DNA of 64,000 bases from Planctomycetia bacterium (GTDB lineage Bacteria > Planctomycetota > Phycisphaerae > UBA1845 > Fen-1342): contig CP054190.1 of assembly GCA_015709575.1 (NCBI GenBank), forward strand, positions 1,796,616 through 1,860,615. Reading direction: 5' to 3'. The notes under the pieces were generated by a model that saw only the letters and a program-made list of their open reading frames with translations, had not been told where the DNA came from and made no database searches. The stretch's first letter is position 1. The number at the start of each line of letters is the position of its first letter. The position numbers and the translations under genes are program-made. Shown in pieces: positions 31,460-39,973 of the stretch.

Positions 31460-32773
31460 TCAGCGCGGTGAGATGCGGTCCAGCCCGCCCATGTACGGTC
31501 GCAGCGCCGCCGGGATGCGCACGCCGCCGTCCGCCTCCTGGTTCAGTTCCAGGATCGGGATCAGGATGCGGGGGGACGCAATCACCGTGTTGTTGAGCGT
31601 GTGGCAGTACTGCATCTTCCCGGCGCTGTCGCGATAGCGAAGGTTGAGTCGCCGGGCCTGGAAATCGTGGAAGCGGCTGGCCGAGTGCGTCTCGCTGTAG
31701 GCGTCCCGGCTGGGCATCCATGTCTCAATGTCGAACATCCGCACCTTCCCCTGTCCCATATCGCCGGTGCAGCACTCCACCACGCGATATGGCAGCTCCA
31801 GCCGCTGCAGCACGCGCTCCGCGTTGGCGATGATCTCGGCGTGCCAGTGGGCCGATTCGGCCGCGTCGGCCCGACACACCACCACCTGCTCGATCTTGTC
31901 AAAGAAATGAATGCGATACAGGCCGCGGGTGTCTTTCCCTGCCGCGCCGGCCTCGCGGCGAAAGCAGGTGCTGCGCGCGAAATAGAGCCGCGGCAGCTCC
32001 GCTTCCGGCGGTGCTTCGTCCATGTGAAAACCTGTGACGGGGACTTCCGACGTGCCGACCAGGCTCTGGCCGTCGCGCTCGCACAGATAGACCTCGTCGC
32101 GGTGCAGCGGGAAGAAGCCGGTGCCCTCCATCAGCCGGTCCTTCACCAGCACCGGTACCGTGAGCGGTGTGAACGTCAGCTCGCGCGCCCCGTCCGGGCT
32201 GTTAACCCGCCGCTCGCTCATCACGTCCCAGGCCAGCCGCAGCACAGCCTCGTGCAGCGCAGCGCCGGCCCCCTTTAAAACGTAGTTTCGTGTGCCCGCG
32301 ATTTTGACGCCGCGTTCAAAATCCACGATGTCCAGGTGCGCCGCCAGGTCCACGTGATCGCGGAACGCGGGCCCGAAGTCTGCCCGGGCGCGCGTCGAGC
32401 CGACGCGCCGCACCTCCACGTTGTCGGCGCTGCTCGCGCCGCGCGGCGCCGCCGCATCCGGGATTTGCGGCATCAGCAGCATGTGCCCGTGGAGCTCCGC
32501 TGCGACGGACTCCAGCTCGCCCTCGAGCGCTGCGACCCGCGCCTTGACCTCAGCCATTTCCGCCGTAAGCGCGGCGCGCTCCTCCTTTGATGCCTTCGCG
32601 ATCTTTTCCCCGGCCTGCTTTTGCCGGTGGCGGAGCGCGTCGAATTCGCTCTCCAGCGCTCGCCGCCGCGAATCGACGGCCAGCAGCGCGTCCACGTCGC
32701 AATTCAGGCGCTTGTCGCGAGCGGCGGTGCGGACGAGATCGGGGTTTTCGCGGATCAGTTTCAGGTCGATCAT
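31460..32773 (-). CDS. serS: Seryl-tRNA synthetase
   Basis: A 437-residue class II enzyme. MIDLKLIRENPDLVRTAARD opens the protein, followed by the long N-terminal coiled coil (about 30-100) that grips tRNA-Ser. The catalytic core has the motif 2 region FRREAGAAGKDTRGLYRIHF and motif 3 in the C-terminal part, with the serine-binding DAYSETHSASRFHDFQARRL. The start at 32773 is chosen because the family begins MIDLK or MLD and AGGAACG precedes it. TATAAT at 32837-32842 (minus strand) is a good -10 box. Confidence 0.97.
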   Translation of the reverse strand: MIDLKLIRENPDLVRTAARDKRLNCDVDALLAVDSRRRALESEFDALRHRQKQAGEKIAKASKEERAALTAEMAEVKARVAALEGELESVAAELHGHMLLMPQIPDAAAPRGASSADNVEVRRVGSTRARADFGPAFRDHVDLAAHLDIVDFERGVKIAGTRNYVLKGAGAALHEAVLRLAWDVMSERRVNSPDGARELTFTPLTVPVLVKDRLMEGTGFFPLHRDEVYLCERDGQSLVGTSEVPVTGFHMDEAPPEAELPRLYFARSTCFRREAGAAGKDTRGLYRIHFFDKIEQVVVCRADAAESAHWHAEIIANAERVLQRLELPYRVVECCTGDMGQGKVRMFDIETWMPSRDAYSETHSASRFHDFQARRLNLRYRDSAGKMQYCHTLNNTVIASPRILIPILELNQEADGGVRIPAALRPYMGGLDRISPR

Positions 32774-32836
32774 GGGTCGTTCCTGCGGCAACTCCGGGCG
32801 CGCAACTCGCCGCGGCGTCCGCGGCGCAAGCCGGGG

Positions 32837-32842
32837 ATTATA
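32837..32842 (-). promoter_or_regulatory. -10 box of serS
   Basis: TATAAT on the minus strand, 63 nt upstream of the ATG. A TTGAAC at 32856-32861 is only 13 nt away, too near for a normal -35. Confidence 0.4.
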
Positions 32843-32967
32843 CGGACTGTCGGCAGTTCAACGCGGGGCAGCGGCGGGCGGGTGGGGCAGTGCTGTCGGC
32901 GGCTGCCTTGGCGAACGGGTCGGCGCAGGTTGAAGGCATCACAAGGGCTGCTGCGAGTGATGGCGTG

Positions 32968-35703
32968 TCAGTGCCCGTCGCGCGTGCTCGGTTCAGGCGC
33001 GGATGAGCGCAGCTGCGGGAAGCGCTGAACACGCCCGGCCGGAATCAGCCCCGATGCGGACACCATCTCCGCGTTTCCACCCACCTGAATCACCGCTCGC
33101 AACCGAGGCCTCCCGCCTTCTGCAAGACACTGGCGTGCCGCCCCTGTTCCTGAATCTCCTGTCGCCGGCGCGAATTCGCGCAATTCCGCGACAGGCCGCG
33201 ACAGTATCGCACACTCGAGCGCATAGCGCGCCAATGAGGCATCGAACAGGTACGGTTCATAGGATCGAACCGCGGCGCGCCGATAGGCCTGTTCCAGCGC
33301 GATGTCCGGCATGTCGGCGATTTCCGTAAGCATCGAATCAAGCCTGCGCAGCAGCGCGGGTGCGGTTTCCGCATCGGCGCCAGCGGACAACAGCACGGCG
33401 CGATCCCCGAACGGCCGAGCGTTCCACGCCGTGGCGGCCGGGTCAGACGGCCTGCTCCCAGGTGACCGGGTTGCGTTGAATAGCTCTGAAGCCAGTTCCG
33501 GCCACAATGGCGGAGCGAGTTCCCCTTCGGCCTGCACGAGTGCGTAAAGCTCGATCGACTCAGTGGCGCGAAGGACCGCAGCCGCGCTGGCCGGGGGCAG
33601 GACGAGTGGGTCATCGGGTGCGCCGTCATCGGCATTCGTGGCAGGCCCGAGTACCAGGGCCGGCGCCCCCACAATGCCAAGCAGGGTGGGGTCGCTTGCG
33701 GTAGCTGACCCGGCGGCCGACGCAAGGTACGCGGTCAACCGACCGGGCAGCGGGTCCGTCGTGCTGCCGCCGGCTCCGTCCGGCGCGGACGCCTCGCGGC
33801 GTACGTTGCGGTCGAGCAGTTCGACCAGCGCGTCCGCCTGTTCCGCCGGGCCTACAAGGGTGATCGGGCGGCGGTGGGGCGCTCCGATCTCGGCAAAACC
33901 ACGAAAGCTCAGCTGCGCGCGGAGTCCGGGATCGTCGGCGGTCGATTCGACGCGCGTTTCGAGTGTGTTTCCGCCGAGGGCGGAGACAACGGCCGTGCCG
34001 GCATCGGTTCGGTGGTCGAGAATCATGCCGACCAGTCCCCGATTGGCACGCGGCGCGCCGGCATCGTCGGGCGTCCGAACGACCCGAACGCGCGGCGCCG
34101 TCGCCCCTTGGACGAGCGGCGGAACGGCGTCAAACGGACGCTCAGGCAGCAGCGCAACCCGCACGGACCAGTTGCTCATCGGCAAAGCCGTCACATCCAC
34201 CAACGGCTGGTTCTCGGCCAGCGCAAGCGCGACGTCGCGCACGTCAGACGCGAGCACGCGCTGTACGCGGGCGAAATCCAGCTCCGCGATGAGCAGGTCG
34301 CCGCCGACGGCCTCCATTTCGCCCAGCCGCAGCGCCATGGCCGGGAAATCGCAGCGAATTGCGCGCAGCGCTGCGGTCGCCAGTGCCCGGGCGCGCAGCA
34401 GTTCGATCGGGTTGTTCGGCGCAGTGCCCGTGTCCCGCAGCGCGGCCACTACGCGATCCAGGATTGCTCTGCCGCGGCGACCCGGATCGGCGCCGTCGCT
34501 CGTCATCGTGATGGTCAGCATTCCCGCGTCGCGCAGCCGAGTGAGCCGCCACTCGGGCACGCCGCAGCCACTCTCGATCAGAGTGCGATGCAGCGGCCCG
34601 TCATCCGGGTTGCAGACGCGATGCATCAGCACTTCCAGAACGACGTTCTCAAAGTCCGAATAGAAGGGCGTGACCCAGCCCAGCGTCACCCGTTGCGGCC
34701 CTTCGATCTCCGGCAGTCGAATCTCATGCGCCGTATGTCGTGGAATGTCGCGATCTGCGCGAATCGGGCGAGGACGATCGGGGATCGGCTCAAATGCCTC
34801 TCGAATTGCGGTCATTGCGGCGGCCCGCGTGACATCGCCGACGACCACGACCACCGCCGAGCGCGAGACGAATCGCGTTTTTCGGAATTCTTCGGCGGTG
34901 TCCGCAGCCGCGGCGAGATCGTCGGCCGTCGGGCTTCGGACCGAGTAGGGGTGCCCGGAGAACAGCATCGCTCGGAGGGCATTGAGCGGCGACGGGGCGT
35001 GGGTCGATGTCAACTCCCGCTTCGCGCCTTCGACCGCAGCGGAAAGCTCGCGCGCGTCGATCGGCCTTTCGTGCAACACGTCGGCATGGCGGCGAAGTAC
35101 GGCCTCGAAGAGCAGCTCGTCCGCCGGAATCAGCGAGTGAAGCACCGTCGCATCGGCCAGCGTCTCGGTGTGCCAGTGCAGGTGAGCCGCATGCAGCGGC
35201 GCATCCGCGATATGCCGCACAGCCAGCACCCTTCGCACGAGTTCGCAGGTTCCGGGAAGCTCATCATCATCGGCGTAACCGCTGCGAACCCACAATTGCA
35301 CGCTGATGATCGGCCGGCTTCGATCCTCCACGACCACCGCCTGCACGCCATTGCGCAGCGGCTCATAGCGCGTGCGCTCGGAAAGCAGGTCCGGCGGGCG
35401 CGTCGCCGGGGAGAAGGGCGCGCCGGCCGCGGGCAGGCCGGACGCGGGCGGTTCGCTGCCAGGCGCGGCAACTGGCGGCGTCGCATCACCAGGCTCTGAC
35501 CGGGCCGGCTGCGTCTGCGCCGGCAGGGGCGGCAACTGCGCAGCGGCTTCGGGTGGGGTTGCACCCACGAGCGCGAGGCCGGTGAGCAACCATGCGGCGA
35601 GTCGCAGGAGTGGCGGACCGCCAGCCACGCGAACGGGGCGAGCGAATCGCGCCGGTGAAGGCCATCGATGGTCGAATGGCGCACTGATCATCGTGGCTGC
35701 CAC
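32968..35703 (-). CDS. M16 (insulinase/pitrilysin-like) family protein, apparently lacking the zinc site
   Basis: A 911-residue exported protein with an N-terminal signal segment (about 30-55), a Pro/Ala linker to about 105, then M16-type domains: YEPLRNGVQAVVVEDRSRPI, ISVQLWVRSGYADDDELPGT and later FENVVLEVLMHRVCNPDDGP. Active M16 peptidases have HXXEH just after the GS/GYxxE turn; here the equivalent segment reads GTCELVRRVLAVRHIADA with neither His nor the Glu-His pair. It probably acts as a non-catalytic partner or binding protein. A catalytic partner is not in the window. Confidence 0.75.
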   Translation of the reverse strand: MAATMISAPFDHRWPSPARFARPVRVAGGPPLLRLAAWLLTGLALVGATPPEAAAQLPPLPAQTQPARSEPGDATPPVAAPGSEPPASGLPAAGAPFSPATRPPDLLSERTRYEPLRNGVQAVVVEDRSRPIISVQLWVRSGYADDDELPGTCELVRRVLAVRHIADAPLHAAHLHWHTETLADATVLHSLIPADELLFEAVLRRHADVLHERPIDARELSAAVEGAKRELTSTHAPSPLNALRAMLFSGHPYSVRSPTADDLAAAADTAEEFRKTRFVSRSAVVVVVGDVTRAAAMTAIREAFEPIPDRPRPIRADRDIPRHTAHEIRLPEIEGPQRVTLGWVTPFYSDFENVVLEVLMHRVCNPDDGPLHRTLIESGCGVPEWRLTRLRDAGMLTITMTSDGADPGRRGRAILDRVVAALRDTGTAPNNPIELLRARALATAALRAIRCDFPAMALRLGEMEAVGGDLLIAELDFARVQRVLASDVRDVALALAENQPLVDVTALPMSNWSVRVALLPERPFDAVPPLVQGATAPRVRVVRTPDDAGAPRANRGLVGMILDHRTDAGTAVVSALGGNTLETRVESTADDPGLRAQLSFRGFAEIGAPHRRPITLVGPAEQADALVELLDRNVRREASAPDGAGGSTTDPLPGRLTAYLASAAGSATASDPTLLGIVGAPALVLGPATNADDGAPDDPLVLPPASAAAVLRATESIELYALVQAEGELAPPLWPELASELFNATRSPGSRPSDPAATAWNARPFGDRAVLLSAGADAETAPALLRRLDSMLTEIADMPDIALEQAYRRAAVRSYEPYLFDASLARYALECAILSRPVAELREFAPATGDSGTGAARQCLAEGGRPRLRAVIQVGGNAEMVSASGLIPAGRVQRFPQLRSSAPEPSTRDGH

Positions 35704-35709
35704 CGTCGG

Positions 35710-36522
35710 TCAATCATCCTCGCCGGTCGGCGGAGCGCTCGTTTCCGGGATCGAGACGCGCGAGATGCCACTCGCCTTACCCGTCTCCGGGTCGCAATCG
35801 ATCATCACGCCATTCAGCACCACATCCCCCGCGGCCACATCAAACGGTACCGGCATCGTGGTCAGCAAGGCCGAAAGCACCGCATCCTTGTTCCGCCCCA
35901 GCACGGAGTCATGCGGGCCGGTCATGCCCAGGTCGGTGGTGTAGGCCGTGCCCTTGGGCAGGACGCGCTCATCGGCCGTCTGGACGTGCGTGTGCGTGCC
36001 GACGACGGCCGTCACGCGCCCGTCCAGGTGCCAGCCCATCGCGATTTTTTCGCTGCTTGCTTCGGCGTGGTGATCGACGAGCACAACCTTCACATCCGGC
36101 GGAACCTGAGTGAGCAGCCGATTCGCCGCCAGGAACGCACATTCCGCGCGCATCTGGATGAACAGCCGCCCAAGCAGCGAAAAAACCGCCACCTTCACGC
36201 CGCTCCGTGCCTCGACGATCGTCAGTTCGCGACCCGCGGCAGCGGGCGGCAGGTTGGCCGGGCGCACGATGCGGTCGGAGGATTCAAGCGTGGGGATGAT
36301 CTCGCGGCGCTTGTAAACGTGGTCCCCCAGCGTGCATACATCCACCCCGTAGTTGATCATCTTGCGGAACATCGCCGCCGTGATGCCGCTGCCGCCGGCG
36401 GCGTTTTCGGCGTTGGCGACGACGAAATCGACCTGCGCCTCGCGGATAAGCCGCGGGATGATCTGTGAGCAGGCATGCCGGCCGGGGCGACCCACCACGT
36501 CGCCGATCATCAGGATTCGCAT
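35710..36522 (-). CDS. YmdB-family metallophosphoesterase (TIGR00282 type)
   Basis: A 270-residue calcineurin-like phosphodiesterase. Metal ligands are visible in MRILMIGDVVGRPGRHA (Asp), VANAENAAGGSGIT (Glu, Asn), LVDHHAEASSEKIAMG (His) and VVGTHTHVQTADERVLP (two His). Relatives cleave 2',3'-cyclic nucleotides in Bacillus. The ATG at 36522 is set by the MRILMIGD beginning. In many genomes it is beside rny; here it is next to the M16-like gene, 6 nt away, probably co-transcribed. Confidence 0.92.
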   Translation of the reverse strand: MRILMIGDVVGRPGRHACSQIIPRLIREAQVDFVVANAENAAGGSGITAAMFRKMINYGVDVCTLGDHVYKRREIIPTLESSDRIVRPANLPPAAAGRELTIVEARSGVKVAVFSLLGRLFIQMRAECAFLAANRLLTQVPPDVKVVLVDHHAEASSEKIAMGWHLDGRVTAVVGTHTHVQTADERVLPKGTAYTTDLGMTGPHDSVLGRNKDAVLSALLTTMPVPFDVAAGDVVLNGVMIDCDPETGKASGISRVSIPETSAPPTGEDD

Positions 36523-36799
36523 CAGGCAGGGCTCCATGGCGGGCAGGGGTGGGTCAGTCGCGACGACGCGCCGTGCGCCCCGCAGCATCTCACTGTAGCC
36601 AACCGGTGCGGCGGACGGAACCGCCGGACGGCCGGAAGTCGCTGTGGCTGGCGCGGGGTGATCGGGGGAATTGCGTTGATTCGCCGTTTGGATGGACGTA
36701 CTCTGGATACGCCAGCAGCGGGCGCATTGCACATCTACCGCCCGAAGGCCGGTACGGTTGAGTCGCTCTGGTCGGTGTCACTCAGAGTGGAGCCATGCC

Positions 36800-39700
36800 A
36801 TGAACCTACCCCCGTGTCAATTCCGTTCAACTCGTGGATCAGTGTCGAGCGCAGCATTTGCGGCGGTTGTGGCCGCCTGCCTGGCCGTCAGCTCATCAGC
36901 TCAGATCGCGCCGGACCCCGGCGCCAAGGTGCTGGGGGTCGCAGGTGCCGTCGGGCATCCGACGGCGGACATGGTCGGCCTGCTGGCCGGCGAGATAGCT
37001 CAGGGAAGTGTGGCGGGCGGCGTCGCAATTCCCGAGCCGCCGCTGGCTCGCGGCGTGTTTGTGAATTTTGAGTCGCCGCCGATCCGGCCGCTGGCCTACC
37101 ACGCGCAGAGCCGATTGCTGGCGGTCGCGAACACGCCGGCGTCGAGCGTTGCGTTCTGGCAGGAGCAGGCCGGCGGGTGGGTGAAGTTGCGCGAAGCGCC
37201 GGTGGGGCTGGACCCGGTCACGGTCGCGTTCGAGCCGGGCAGCGGCGGGCAGCGGCTATGGGTCGTCAACCACGTGTCAGACAGCCTGATGGTGCTGGAT
37301 TCCCGCTCGGGTCGCCCATTGAAGGTGCGGCATGTGCCGGATGAGCCGGTCACGCTGGCGTTCAACGCAGCGGGCACGCACGCATTCCTCGTTTGTCAGA
37401 GCGGGGTGCTGGTGACGCTCGACGTCGCATCGCTCGCGATCCTGTCGACGCTGCCGCTGCCGTGCAACACGCCGCGGGCGCTCGCGTATGACGCGGGGCA
37501 CCAGATGGTCTACATCGCGGCGCTGCACTCGGGAAACAACACGACGGTGGTTGGCAAGTCGATGCGCTTCCTCCTTCAGGACGCCACCACCGGACAGCCG
37601 GCGTCGATTTTTCTGCCGATCCTGTTCGTGCCGTTCTTCTTTGCGCCGACGGCGCCGCTGTTCGCCGCGGAGCCGCAGCTGGCGCCGTGGCCGGACGTGA
37701 TGACCGGGATCTCGCAGGTCGCGCCGCTGGTGCCGCGGATTATCTCGGATGACCTGGCGACGTGGGCGGCGATCGTGGATGCCCTGGCGGATGACAACGG
37801 CGATCCCGATCCGGCAGCGATGGCCGCCTTCAATGCGCAGGTGCTTGCGACCTTCAACCTGATTTCGCTGAACACGCCTGCGCTCTTCCGCGAGGTGATT
37901 CACGAGGCGCGCCAGACGGTCGATCATGACGTGATTGCCGTGAGTGTCGCGAACCCGGTCGCACCGTCGATCTCGCACATCTTCGGGAATGTTGGCGACA
38001 CGCTGACGGGTGCTGCGCTCAATCCCGTCTCGGGTGCGCTGTGGTTGACGAACATGCAGGCGCGGAACACGGTGCGCCTGGAGCAAAACCTGCGCGGGCA
38101 TAACGTCGATCACGAGTTGGTCGTCATCGCGAATCCGGCAAACGCGACTTCGGCCGTCACGCGCGTCAATCTGCATGCGCACATTCCGGGCTTTGACGAT
38201 GCTTCCGTGCCGAACGCGGCGGCGAAGGCTGGCTCGATCGCCAACCCGATCGACGTGGCTTTCCGCCCGGATGGCTCGGCGGCGTTCGTCTTGTCGCTGG
38301 GTGCGGACCGGGTCGGCGTGCGGGATGCAGCCGGGGCCGCCATCGGCGTTCTTGACGTGGGGCGCGGGCCGCGCGGCATCGTGGTGGATTCCGTGGCGGG
38401 GCGGCTGTTCGTGCTCAATCGTACGGATCACTCGCTGTCAATTCTGGATTTGCCGGAAGCGCCGGACGACATCCCGACGGGAGCGACGGAGGCCGACCGC
38501 ATCGCGCTGTTCAATCCCGAGCCGGTGCCGGTCAAAGCAGGCCGCGACTTTCTCTATTCCACGCGGCGTTCGAACAACTTCTCCTCGTCCTGCGCCGTCT
38601 GCCATGTCGATGGCACACTCGATCATCGCGCCTGGGATCTGGGAGATTCAGCCGGGCAGATGCAGCACGGCCCGCACCTCGGGGTCGGTGCTGGTGCGTG
38701 CAACAATGACCCCGGCAACATCAATCATCCGCTCAAGGGGCCGATGGTGACGCTGTCCCTGCGCGGGCTGGATCGGCACGATCCCTTCCATTGGCGCGGC
38801 GATCGCCCCGGCTTCGTGGATTTCAACGGGGCGTTCGACGGGCTGCTGGGCGGAAGCACAATTCCGACCGAGGACATGCAGGCATTTGATCGATTCATCC
38901 GCACGTTGGTGTATCCGCCGAATCCGAATCGGAATCGCGACAACACGTTCGCGGACCCCGCGGCAGAGAACGGCGCCCAGATCTTCATGGCCAACTGCAA
39001 CGTCTGCCACATGATTTCACATGACGGCGCGGCCACGCAAAGCTGTCCAACGGACGTCGGCGACCTGGCGATCGACCTGTCGGGGCTGGCGCTTCAGACG
39101 CAGCTTGTGCCCCAGTTGCGCGAGCTGACGAAAAAGTTCGAATCCGATCTTTACAACGGGTTCGGGCTGCTGCACCACGGGACGGAGGAGCGTGAGCAGA
39201 ACAATCACCCGATCGAGACCTTCGTGATCGAGTTTTTCCCCGGCCTGATACCGGTGGCGGGAGACCTGATCGCTTTCCTCGACGCCTGGCCATCGAATGT
39301 AATGCCGGTGGTTGGAATGCAGGTGCTGGTGCAGAGCGGCGGTGTGCCCGGCGGGCCGGTCCCGCTGCCGCTGGATGTCATGCTGATGATCAATCAGCAC
39401 GAGCACCTGCCGTCGCGCTGCGACGTAATCGCCAAGCGCACGGAGAATGGCGTCCAGCGTGGGTACTTCTACTCCGGTGGCGTGTTTCAGACGGACCTGG
39501 GCGAGTTCGTCACGCTGGCCGACCTGGTTGCATCCGCATCGGCGGCCACGCCGGTGGTGTTCATGGCCGTGCCGCCGGGCTCGGGGATGAGACTGGGCAT
39601 TGACCAGGACTGGGACGGCTTTCTCGACGGACTTGACACCTGCCCGCAGGGCCGCAACGACGGCGACATGAACGGCGATGGCCTCGTCAACAATTTCGAC

Positions 39701-39853
39701 ATCGACCCGTTCGTTCTGGCGTTGATCGCTCCGGCCGAATACGCGATGCAGTACCCGGGGCTGGATCCGAATTGTGCCGGCGACGTGGACAACAGCGGCG
39801 CGCTCAACAACTTCGACATCGACCCGTTCGTGGCGAAGGTGATCGGGCCGTAG
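36800..39853 (+). CDS. Secreted beta-propeller/di-heme cytochrome protein with dockerin-like C-terminus
   Basis: A 1,017-residue exported protein. The signal peptide ends near VSSSAQ. The first about 570 residues have YVTN/NHL-like propeller blades (LAYHAQSRLLAVANT, RLWVVNHVSDSLMVLD, AFVLSLGADRVGVRD). Two CXXCH heme sites follow at C598 (CAVCH) and C733 (CNVCH), in a context like cytochrome-c-peroxidase/MauG relatives. The last about 65 residues contain two EF-hand-like repeats, MNGDGLVNNFDIDPFV and a second ending LNNFDIDPFV. The ATG at 36800 has GGAG upstream. It is probably a periplasmic redox or sugar/quinone-related enzyme; the substrate is unknown. Confidence 0.85.
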   Translation: MNLPPCQFRSTRGSVSSAAFAAVVAACLAVSSSAQIAPDPGAKVLGVAGAVGHPTADMVGLLAGEIAQGSVAGGVAIPEPPLARGVFVNFESPPIRPLAYHAQSRLLAVANTPASSVAFWQEQAGGWVKLREAPVGLDPVTVAFEPGSGGQRLWVVNHVSDSLMVLDSRSGRPLKVRHVPDEPVTLAFNAAGTHAFLVCQSGVLVTLDVASLAILSTLPLPCNTPRALAYDAGHQMVYIAALHSGNNTTVVGKSMRFLLQDATTGQPASIFLPILFVPFFFAPTAPLFAAEPQLAPWPDVMTGISQVAPLVPRIISDDLATWAAIVDALADDNGDPDPAAMAAFNAQVLATFNLISLNTPALFREVIHEARQTVDHDVIAVSVANPVAPSISHIFGNVGDTLTGAALNPVSGALWLTNMQARNTVRLEQNLRGHNVDHELVVIANPANATSAVTRVNLHAHIPGFDDASVPNAAAKAGSIANPIDVAFRPDGSAAFVLSLGADRVGVRDAAGAAIGVLDVGRGPRGIVVDSVAGRLFVLNRTDHSLSILDLPEAPDDIPTGATEADRIALFNPEPVPVKAGRDFLYSTRRSNNFSSSCAVCHVDGTLDHRAWDLGDSAGQMQHGPHLGVGAGACNNDPGNINHPLKGPMVTLSLRGLDRHDPFHWRGDRPGFVDFNGAFDGLLGGSTIPTEDMQAFDRFIRTLVYPPNPNRNRDNTFADPAAENGAQIFMANCNVCHMISHDGAATQSCPTDVGDLAIDLSGLALQTQLVPQLRELTKKFESDLYNGFGLLHHGTEEREQNNHPIETFVIEFFPGLIPVAGDLIAFLDAWPSNVMPVVGMQVLVQSGGVPGGPVPLPLDVMLMINQHEHLPSRCDVIAKRTENGVQRGYFYSGGVFQTDLGEFVTLADLVASASAATPVVFMAVPPGSGMRLGIDQDWDGFLDGLDTCPQGRNDGDMNGDGLVNNFDIDPFVLALIAPAEYAMQYPGLDPNCAGDVDNSGALNNFDIDPFVAKVIGP

Positions 39854-39960
39854 CCCACTGCGGGTCTCTTCTCGCGGGTTCGGGTAGTGGATTCCAATCC
39901 GGGGCGCTCGGCGCAAAAAACGCCCGGGCGTCCCGGATGCGTTTCGCGCTGCGCGCGGGC

Positions 39961-39966
39961 TACAAT
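39961..39966 (+). promoter_or_regulatory. -10 box with leaderless spacing for the TMTC-like gene
   Basis: TACAAT, 7 nt, then ATG at 39974; no Shine-Dalgarno. Same layout as upstream of asnB and at 20384. Confidence 0.45.
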
Positions 39967-39973
39967 CCCGCTT

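Noticed and set aside
39667..39850. Dockerin-like repeats as proof of a cellulosome
   Set aside because: No cohesin or carbohydrase is present; the repeats are better read as a lineage-specific tail.
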